Below, in pieces: positions 50,898-57,865 of a DNA stretch of 64,000 bases (positions within the stretch are counted from its first letter, which is position 1; every line of letters begins with the position of its first letter). The position numbers were made by a program, and so were the translations under genes. The stretch lies in NCBI RefSeq assembly GCF_050908995.1, contig NC_135125.1, positions 9,325,011-9,389,010 on the forward strand, read 5' to 3'. The notes beneath the pieces are model-generated. The model saw only the letters and a list, made by a program, of their open reading frames with translations. It did no database searches and was not told where the DNA came from. The stretch comes from Andrena cerasifolii (Eukaryota; Arthropoda; Insecta; Hymenoptera; Andrenidae).

Positions 50898-51860
50898 TCA
50901 CAGACGAGGTATAGAATAGACCCATCACCTTATGGGACTTCGTGTCGCCACCCAATCTGTGTTACCGACCCATAATTTCAGGACTGAATTTAGCGACCTC
51001 TGTTCATGAACAGCGTCCAACTCAGCAACTACTCTGAAATGTGTTGAAATGCTGAAAGGTGTTGCGTACTTGTATACGTGTGACTTGTTTAGAGAGAGAG
51101 TTTGACATAAGATGGTAGGCTTTTGTTACGGTATGCTTTAGCTCGGTTGGTCAACGACTCACGCGGATTTCTCTCCGAAAATCCATTTCGTGGATCAAAA
51201 CACTATGGCGTTCAGAAATGGCATTTCTTCGAAGCCCGTGCAAGCTATAAATTGCAAGATGACATTGTTTATTAGCACTTTGCGTACCCTTGCGAACCCT
51301 TTCACGTATCGTGCGCCGAAAAAAGTATTAAAAATTCACGCTGTTACTGATATTCCCACAAGTTTCTAATGCACTGTTTAATCATTCCAGTGAAGTAATA
51401 ATAATTGGATTCCGTTTGCCCCTAATATTAGTTTACCGCCAACACTGAAATTTACAGTAAAATCTAATTTTAAAAGTCTCGCAGAAAGTTGCATGATGCA
51501 TGAGTGTCTTAAAAGTTTTTCTAGCCCTGAGAAATTCATCGGTTCAGTGAAGCGTGTGCATGGCATAGTGCATATTATCTCGTGATTTCTCAATTTCATC
51601 GATTACTGGACCATGTGGGAGGCCTTTTAATTTAACAGGATTCCATTCAGATATACCCGTTACTTAGAAGACTTTTTCAGAAACTGAAGGATGTTTAAAA
51701 ACAGAAAATGATTTTGTAATCGTGTACAACGCGATTGTAGAGTCAGTGCCTGTGCCTGCCAAAAAGTCTTTCATAGAGTACCGTGCCTCTACGTGTTAGT
51801 GATGCGAACGCGAATTCCCATAAGGTGATAGGTCTATCGTTTTAGCCTATACTTCGCCGA
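50898..51860. mobile_element. ~960-bp inverted-repeat element
   Basis: The left arm contains ATAGACCCATCACCTTATGG and continues GGACTTCGTGT. The complement of the right arm (about 51802-51860) contains ATAGACCTATCACCTTATGG and continues GGAATTCGCGT. About 27 of 32 core bases match, and similarity extends outward through GACGAGGTATAG against GGCGAAGTATAG. The interior is non-coding. The left arm also has a third, inverted copy at 57394-57423. Exact ends are not defined. Confidence 0.55.
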
Positions 51861-52155
51861 TTTTAGTAACTAAGGGGGAGAAACAAGTATCTCACTCATA
51901 TTTCTCCAAATATTCCTGCAACTATTCACTTAAACTAAGTTCAACTAAAACGTATTTATACATTATAAATAATACTACGTGATATGTATAAGCATTAACA
52001 TTAATGTATCGAACGATTAAAAATTGAGAATAAAAGAGAATTCAGTCGGCGCAGAAAATCATTTGCAAATCCAAGGCCAAATGTTACAAATTGCTTGATA
52101 TCTCGAGTTCTATCGATTATAGTTAATAATAATTTATACTGGGCGGTTAGTGTAA

Positions 52156-52308
52156 ATGTTGTTAACATTATTTGTCACAGCAATAGCCACTGGAATGGAT
52201 ATTTTAGCCGAAAATCCATTTTTGCCGAAGAATTCGCTGGATTTCGCAATTGTAACTAACCGTCGACCTTGTTTTCATCGGGGGACATCATTCCTCAAAT
52301 CTACATAA
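52156..52308 (+). pseudogene. Leader-peptide frame of copy 1, broken by a 1-base deletion
   Basis: ATG opens MLLTLFVTAIATGMDILA, a plausible signal peptide, followed by ENPFLPKNSLDF. Compared with copy 2, one base is missing near 52297-52301, so the frame ends early at TAA 52306-52308 after 50 codons. Of the differences from copy 2 before the break, about three are silent and four change residues, giving no sign of strong constraint. The protein family is not recognised. Confidence 0.4.
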
Positions 52309-52343
52309 GGAGCTCACAGATCTTCATGTACTCAGTCGTCGTC

Positions 52344-52700
52344 GGTCCTCCGGACTTAAAGGACCTCCGGGAACCCTGGAGCTGCCGAGCCACCTGGATC
52401 CACTGGACTTCCTGGGGACCTGGTTCTTCTTCCCCCTCCCCCCGGAGCTGCCGAGCCACCTGGACCATTCGGAACTGCTGGACTTGCTGGGGACCTGGTC
52501 AGGGGTTCAACCCTGGTTCTTCCTCCCCCTCCCCCCTGGAGCTGCCGAGCCACCTGGATCCACTGGACTTCCTGGGGACCTGGTTCTTCCTCCCCCTCCC
52601 CCCGAAGCTGCTGAACTTGCTGGGGACCTGGTCAGGATTTCAACCCTGGTTCTTCCGCCAGCCTCTCGCCCCTCTGGCCTGGGTTCGTTTATTCGCTTGC
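52344..52700 (+). repeat. Degenerate collagen-like tandem repeat, copy 1
   Basis: Tandem GC-rich blocks read in one frame as GAAEPPGSTGLPGDLVL alternating with PPPPPGAAEPPG, that is, Gly-X-Y runs broken by DLV...PPPPP linkers. Single-base gaps shift the Gly-X-Y phase relative to the upstream leader frame. It looks like a decayed or never-translated collagen-like minisatellite. Confidence 0.6.
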
Positions 52701-52844
52701 TGCTGATAAAATTTTGGGGTTCGGTAAGTCATTTAAAATTTTATTGTTTTGCGAATGTCAAATCTGATTTCTTCATCTGTCCTATTTCCATGCATACTTT
52801 CGAGAATTTTGCGCGAGTCGTTCTATTTTGTGTATTTCTTCGAT

Positions 52845-53170
52845 GGGTTTGCATGATTTATTTTATTTGATGCATTTCTTCGATGGGTGTAAATGATTTA
52901 TTTCATTTTCGTGAATTTCTTCGATGGTTTTCTCTGATTCATTTCATCTCGTCGATGTCTTCGATGGTTTTCCCTGATTCATTTCATGTCTTCGATGGTT
53001 TTTCCTGATTTATTTCATCTCGTCGATGTCTTCGTTGGTTTTCTCTGATTCATTTCATCTCGTCGATGTTTTCGATGGTTTTCCCTGATTCATATCATCT
53101 CGTCGATGTCTTCGATGGTTTTCCCTGATTCATTTCATCTCGTCTATGTCTTCGATGGTTTTTTGTGACT
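52845..53170. repeat. ~40-bp minisatellite, copy 1
   Basis: About eight head-to-tail units containing TTCGATGGTTTTCCCTGATT and ATTTCATCTCGTCGATGTC, with variable spacing at the left. A related but diverged array is in copy 2. Confidence 0.85.
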
Positions 53171-53593
53171 TCTGTCACTCTTTCCTTCAAGTACTTATCT
53201 CTGCGGTGGTTTTGCATGCTCGTGCGTGCTCTGCTGTTGGTCGAAATTATCTCGATCGTCTCCAACTCAATAAGCTTTTCCTTAATTTCTTTCCAGGCCG
53301 ACCACACCGTTACTAACATATAGTAGTTGATTGTTTCAGCTTTTAGGCTTCACCGTTACTCGGGGAATGGAGTTAATAACACGATATATTTAACAAGAAA
53401 CTAGTGCAAAGTGACAGTGAAAGAAGACATCTAAGGAAGCCTAGGCTAATTTATTATAGTATGAAGTATTTAAGGTCCCATGTAAAATTGCCAAGCAGTC
53501 ACTAAATCATTAACTTTGTTGTTCGTTTATTGGCTCCTCATCTGTGATGAGGAGGTTACCGCTGCTTCCGTTTGCGGAAGCAAGTGACTGAGC

Positions 53594-53842
53594 ATGGAAT
53601 CGGTATGGGTGGATCAGTTTCATCCCTTGGTGTTCTTGTCCAAAGGGAAAAGTTTCGGGCGTAGGGGGTGCACCTTTTGGTACACTGCCTGCGTAAGTCA
53701 CCCGGTTCGATTGCCCAATCTCCCTGTTAGACGGCTTGAGTCAGGTCAAGTATTTGCTCCTGGCGAGTCGCATCGGAGCAACAGGAATCGTCTGGGAGGC
53801 GCCGAGCGCTTTTCCCTTTCGACTTGGACAGCAGGGTGGTAG
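53594..53842 (+). CDS. Unrecognised conserved 82-codon frame, copy 1
   Basis: The frame starts MESVWVDQFHPLVF and ends SLSTWTAGW. The copy at 56221-56469 has an identical predicted protein; the four base differences are all silent (CCC TTG/CTG, TCC/TCG, TGC/TGT, GTT/GTC contexts). Upstream of the ATG the two copies diverge sharply, and copy 1 has an in-frame TGA just before it. This favours translation from this ATG. Against it, identity remains high past the stop, so an RNA-level or gene-conversion explanation is possible. The peptide is Trp-, Ser- and Arg-rich with no known domain. Confidence 0.4.
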   Translation: MESVWVDQFHPLVFLSKGKSFGRRGCTFWYTACVSHPVRLPNLPVRRLESGQVFAPGESHRSNRNRLGGAERFSLSTWTAGW

Positions 53843-53947
53843 GAACTGCGCCGTCCAATACTCGTTTCATGCTTACCCTTCGCCTTTCCTTCTTTCCTGA
53901 ATTGCTTTTAATCGAGTGATTGCTTGGCAGTTCCCTAGATTCTATAT

Positions 53948-53999
53948 CTAAACCGAAGGGATCGATGGAACTTTGTTTCCATCCATCTCTTTGGTTTAG
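53948..53999. repeat. Hairpin 1 of copy 1
   Basis: CTAAACCGAAGGGATCGATG pairs with CATCCATCTCTTTGGTTTAG around a GAACTTTGTTTC-type loop, giving a stem of about 23 pairs with two or three mismatches. Confidence 0.75.
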
Positions 54000-54013
54000 A
54001 TGGCTTAATGTAC

Positions 54014-54051
54014 AGGGAGATCGATGGAACTTTGATTCCATCTATCTCTCT
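54014..54051. repeat. Hairpin 2 of copy 1
   Basis: AGGGAGATCGATGGAA pairs with TTCCATCTATCTCTCT. It shares the GATCGATGGAACTTTG core with hairpin 1, so the two hairpins are related. Confidence 0.7.
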
Positions 54052-54170
54052 ACGGGTCTCGAAACGCAGCAACCTCCTCGCGGTGAGACCTGGTAATCGG
54101 TGAGAACCGAGCTGATAGCTGCGATTGTCAAATATTCTAGTCGGATATAAGAATTTCTGTATCTTGCAAT

Positions 54171-54470
54171 CCCCCCCATAAACATGACTCCTGTATGAAA
54201 GAAGCTAATTCCCTTTAATTCGCGAAAAAAGTTCTCGCGCAAAGATTGTGAAATCATCTTTGCTAATTCCAATTGTACCTTTAACCCTTTAATTCACGAA
54301 AAAAGTTCTCACGCAAAGAATATCACCAGAGAATATTTTTAATGTTTTTCGTGAATTAAAGGTACAATTGGAATTAGCAAAGATGATTTCACAATCTTTG
54401 CGTGAGAACTTTTCGTGAATTAAAGGGAATTAGCTTCTTTCGTACATGAATCATGTTTATGGGGGGGGGG
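54171..54470. mobile_element. 300-bp foldback MITE at the junction of the two units
   Basis: The left half, starting CCCCCCCATAAACATGA, is mirrored almost perfectly by the right half ending TCATGTTTATGGGGGGGGGG. Arms of about 115-140 bases share AAGAAGCTAATTCCCTTTAA and CTTTGCTAATTCCAATTG, and the TTCACGAAAA motif recurs. No coding content. It sits exactly between copies 1 and 2. Confidence 0.85.
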
Positions 54471-54649
54471 TATGTATAAGCATTAACATTAATGTATCGA
54501 ACGATTAAACACTGACAATGAGAATAAAAGAGAAATCATTCGGCGTAGAAAATCATTTGCAAATCCAAGAGCAAATGTTACTAATTGCTCGATATCTCGA
54601 GTTCTATCGACCATAATTAATAATAAATTATACTGGGCGGTCAGTGTAA

Positions 54650-54940
54650 ATGTTGTTAACATTATTTGTCATTGCAATAGCCACTGGAATGGATATTTTA
54701 GCAGAAAATCCATTTTTGCCAAAGAATTCGGTGGATTTCGCAATTGTAACTAACCGTCGACCTTGTTTTGATCGAGGGACATCATTCCTCGAAGTCTACA
54801 TAAGGAGCTCACAGATCTTCATGTACTCAGTCGTCATCGGTCCTCCGGACTTGAAGGACCTCCGGGAACCGTGGAGCTGCCGAGCCACCTGGACCTTCTC
54901 GACTTCCTGGACTTCCTGGACATCCTGGACTGGCTGGTGA
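54650..54940 (+). CDS. Putative secreted peptide with leader, copy 2 (unrecognised)
   Basis: MLLTLFVIAIATGMDILA looks like a signal peptide. ENPFLPKNSVDFAIVTNRR, PCFDRGTSFLEVYIRSS and QIFMYSVVIGPPDL follow; the frame then runs through the first collagen-like blocks in the wrong phase (Trp/Ser/Thr-rich) and stops at 54940. The intact frame here contrasts with copy 1, which has a 1-base deletion. If an intron or frameshift corrected the phase, the product would be a short secreted collagen-like protein. I do not recognise the family. Confidence 0.35.
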   Translation: MLLTLFVIAIATGMDILAENPFLPKNSVDFAIVTNRRPCFDRGTSFLEVYIRSSQIFMYSVVIGPPDLKDLREPWSCRATWTFSTSWTSWTSWTGW

Positions 54941-55250
54941 CCTGGTCCTTCCTCCACCCCCGGAGCTGCCGAGCCACCTGGACCTTCTGGACTTCCTGGA
55001 CTTCCTGGACATCCTGGACATCCTGGACTGGCTGGTGACCTGGTCCTTCCTCCACCTCCGGAGCTCCCGAGCCCGCTGGACCATTGGGACTTGTTGGACA
55101 TGCTGGAGACCTGGTCAGGGTTTCAACCCTGGTCCTTCCTCCACCCCCGGAGCTCCCGAACCCCCTGGACCATTGGGACTTGCTGGACATGCTGGACACC
55201 TGGTCAGGGTTTCAACCTTGGTTCTTCCTGCGGCCCCTCGCCCCCCTGGC
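54840..55250 (+). repeat. Collagen-like tandem repeat, copy 2
   Basis: Read in the appropriate frame the blocks give GLPGLPGHPGHPGLAGD, GAPEPAGPLGLVGHAGD and GAPEPPGPLGLAGHAGH, each followed by LV...VLPPPPE-type linkers. The Gly-X-Y pattern is better preserved than in copy 1, but phase changes between blocks remain. Confidence 0.65.
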
Positions 55251-55434
55251 CTGGGTTACCTTATTCGGTTGGTGCCGATGAAATTTTGGGGTTCGTTAAG
55301 CCATTTAAAATTTTATTATTCTGCCAAAGTCAAAACTGACTTCCCTCTCTATCTGATTGCTTTCTTCGATTGATTTTCATCATCTGTCCGATTTCATGCA
55401 TTCCTTCCAGGATTTTTGAACGAATCGTTCTATT

Positions 55435-55830
55435 TCGTGTATTTCTTCGATGGGTTTGCATGATCTGTCCTATTTCATGCATTTCTTCGATGGGTTTTCA
55501 TGATTTCTGTTACTCTTTCATGCATCTCTTCGGGGGGTCTACATTCCCTGCTCTCCTTCATCTATCTCAACGATGGTTTTGCATGATTTATTCTACTTCA
55601 TGCATTTCTTCGATGGTTTGGCATGATTCCTTTCCCTGCTCTCTTTGATGTACGTATCTCTACGATGGGTTTACATGATTTATTCTATTTCATGGATTAC
55701 TTCGATGGGTTTTCATGATTTATTTCTTTTCATGGATTTCTTCGATGGCTTTGTATGACTTTTGTCACTCTATCGCGCGTCTCGTCGATGTGTCGTCATT
55801 CCATCCTCTTCTTCGTGTATCTCTGCGATG
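55435..55830. repeat. ~40-bp minisatellite, copy 2
   Basis: Diverged units containing TTCGATGGGTTTGCATGAT and CTATTTCATGCATT, spaced about 40 bases, with longer irregular units towards the right. It corresponds to the array at 52845-53170. Confidence 0.75.
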
Positions 55831-56220
55831 GTTTTGCATGCTCGTGCGTGCTCTGCTATTAGTGGAAATTATCCCGATCGGCACCAATTCATTAAGTTTT
55901 TTCTCAGTTTCCTTCCAGGTTGACCACACCATTGCTAATATAACGTAGTTGATTGTTTCAGCATTTCCGGTTCAGCCCTTCGCGGGGAAGAAACTTAATA
56001 AGATGATACCTACTTCTTAGAAAAAAACTAGTGAAAAGTGTTAGTGAAAGAAGACATCTAAGGAAGCCTAGGTTAATTTATTATAGCATGAAGTATTTAA
56101 GGCCCCATGTAAAATTGCGAAGTAGTCACTAAATCATCAACTTTGTTGCTCTTTTGTTGGCTCCTCATCTCCGATGAGGAGGTCGCCGCTGGTTCCGTTT
56201 TCGGGAGCAAGCGACTGAGC

Positions 56221-56469
56221 ATGGAATCGGTATGGGTGGATCAGTTTCATCCCCTGGTGTTCTTGTCGAAAGGGAAAAGTTTCGGGCGTAGGGGGTGTAC
56301 CTTTTGGTACACTGCCTGCGTAAGTCACCCGGTCCGATTGCCCAATCTCCCTGTTAGACGGCTTGAGTCAGGTCAAGTATTTGCTCCTGGCGAGTCGCAT
56401 CGGAGCAACAGGAATCGTCTGGGAGGCGCCGAGCGCTTTTCCCTTTCGACTTGGACAGCAGGGTGGTAG
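56221..56469 (+). CDS. Unrecognised conserved 82-codon frame, copy 2
   Basis: Same predicted protein as copy 1 (MESVWVDQFHPLVF to SLSTWTAGW). In this copy the frame also stays open upstream to an ATG at 56143, adding MLLFCWLLISDEEV and related residues, but that extension is not conserved in copy 1. No domain recognised. Confidence 0.4.
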   Translation: MESVWVDQFHPLVFLSKGKSFGRRGCTFWYTACVSHPVRLPNLPVRRLESGQVFAPGESHRSNRNRLGGAERFSLSTWTAGW

Positions 56470-56574
56470 GAACTGCGCCGTCCAATACTCGTTTCATGCT
56501 TACCCTTCGCCTTTCCTTCTTTCCTGAATTTCTTTTAATCGAGTGATTGCTTGGCAGTTCCCTAGATTCTATAT

Positions 56575-56626
56575 CTAAACCGAAGAGATCGATGGAACTT
56601 TGTTTCCATCCATCTCTTTGGTTTAG
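56575..56626. repeat. Hairpin 1 of copy 2
   Basis: CTAAACCGAAGAGATCGATG pairs with CATCCATCTCTTTGGTTTAG. The A here (G in copy 1) improves pairing. Confidence 0.75.
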
Positions 56627-56640
56627 TAGGATTCATGTAC

Positions 56641-56678
56641 AGGGAGATCGATGGAACTTTGATTCCATCTATCTCTCT
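56641..56678. repeat. Hairpin 2 of copy 2
   Basis: Identical to hairpin 2 of copy 1, although the linker between hairpins differs between the copies. Confidence 0.7.
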
Positions 56679-57347
56679 ACGGGTCTCGAAACGCAGCAAC
56701 CTCCTCGTGGTGAGACCTGGTAATCGATGAGAATCGAGCCGATAGCTGTGATTGTCAAATATTCTAATTAGATATAAGAATTTCTTTAACTTGCAATACT
56801 GTGTAACTTAAAATGTTGTTCGATTGTTCCTACCGAACCCCAGAATACGAATATAGTGTTAAGATGGAAGAATAAGTGCAAGTTGGAATATTTCAGCGAG
56901 ATACTGGAACTGTTGAGTTTTTCACAATTTTTAAAGTCCTCTCTGCTTCAGCATTTTATTGAAATATACAAAGTTACAATTCCTTTGCGAGGTATTCCAC
57001 GTTACATCATGAAAGCATGTCTTCCACAAATAATGTTGTTGTTTATATAAATTTGTATGTTAAATAAATTTGTTTTGCGTTAAATAAACCGGAATAGGAC
57101 AGCAAGGTTAAAAGACGAATGTGATATCGTTTTACTTTCTTCCTCCGTTCTTTTCCGTTGAACGAAATATGTTCATAAGACGATTTTTAAATTGTTACTC
57201 TAACAGAAACATTTGTAAATCGCGGGCATTGACTCTCAAAACGTAAACTAGTTTTACTCGTGCTTAATTCTAGTTCCTACCACGCGTAGCGTTACAATCT
57301 GTTTTGAGACTTCACCGGTAACGTTGCATGCGACACTAAAATGACAA

Positions 57348-57365
57348 GGGGGTCCTAGGACCCCC
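57348..57365. repeat. Perfect 18-bp palindrome
   Basis: GGGGGTCCTAGGACCCCC, self-complementary with no loop, 28 bases before the inverted copy of the 50898 terminal sequence. Confidence 0.9.
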
Positions 57366-57393
57366 TAAACCGGCGACACAAAAATACATTGCT

Positions 57394-57423
57394 TGATAGG
57401 TCTATTCTATACCTCGTCTGTGA
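57394..57423. repeat. Inverted copy of the 50898-50927 sequence
   Basis: The complement reads TCACAGACGAGGTATAGAAT and on, matching 50898-50927 at 29 of 30 bases in inverted orientation. The pair encloses the whole duplicated region. Confidence 0.85.
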
Positions 57424-57804
57424 TAAGGCACACACTGCTGCCTTTTCCCCAAAATTCACTTCCATCTTTAACCGTAGCTGGTCACGTTTGGACAGCACAT
57501 TTCGTGACATACACTCTGTGATATTTGTATTATAATGGCTTAATATATCTTCCACCTTCCAGTGTATTTTTATCGGTGGAATTATTTTTTTCAACAAAAA
57601 AAAGATAAGTTTTCAGTCACATTTATCGTACACCAGTCAGCTGCAGTGGGTTTCGGTAACACGAAATGCATCATTGACAAAATAAATCAACTTTAAAAAT
57701 GCTTTGAAAATGGATAATTTTTAAGTTTTTATCCTACTGAGAACTTAGAAAGTGAAATTAAAGAATAATTGAGTGAAATTAGAGAATAATTTAAAAAAAT
57801 ATAT

Positions 57805-57865
57805 GCCTGCCAGTGGGATTTGAACACTGGACCTTCTGTTTGCAACTCACTACGGATTTCGGTAA
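57805..57865 (-). pseudogene. tRNA-like fragment with B box and T-run
   Basis: On the minus strand GTTCAAATCCC resembles a pol III B box within a CCAGTG...CACTGG stem, preceded by a loop-like GTTGCAAAC and followed by a run of seven T. The D-arm/A-box half is not recognisable. A tRNA or SINE remnant is possible. Confidence 0.25.

Larger units (their letters stand above)
51983..54166. repeat. Tandem duplicated unit, copy 1
   Basis: Starts TATGTATAAGCATTAACATT and ends at ATATAAGAATTTCT...CTTGCAAT. The same boundaries and internal order recur in copy 2 (54471-56798). It contains, in order, a leader-peptide frame, a collagen-like repeat, a ~40-bp minisatellite, a conserved 82-codon frame and two hairpins. 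Much of the 3' third is over 95% identical between copies while the middle arrays differ in length. Confidence 0.9.
54471..56798. repeat. Tandem duplicated unit, copy 2
   Basis: Second, direct-orientation copy of the unit at 51983-54166, about 140 bases longer because the collagen-like and minisatellite parts differ in repeat number. It begins right after the foldback element and ends in ATATAAGAATTTCTTTAACT. Confidence 0.9.

Noticed and set aside
53510..53701. 63-codon minus-strand frame overlapping the conserved plus frame in both units
   Set aside because: Differences between copies change residues in this frame (Gly/Arg, Ala/Thr and several near the end) while being silent on the plus strand; it is probably a shadow.
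56143..56220. N-terminal extension of the 82-codon frame in copy 2 (MLLFCWLLIS...)
   Set aside because: Copy 1 has a stop codon and many replacement differences in this stretch, so the extension is not conserved.
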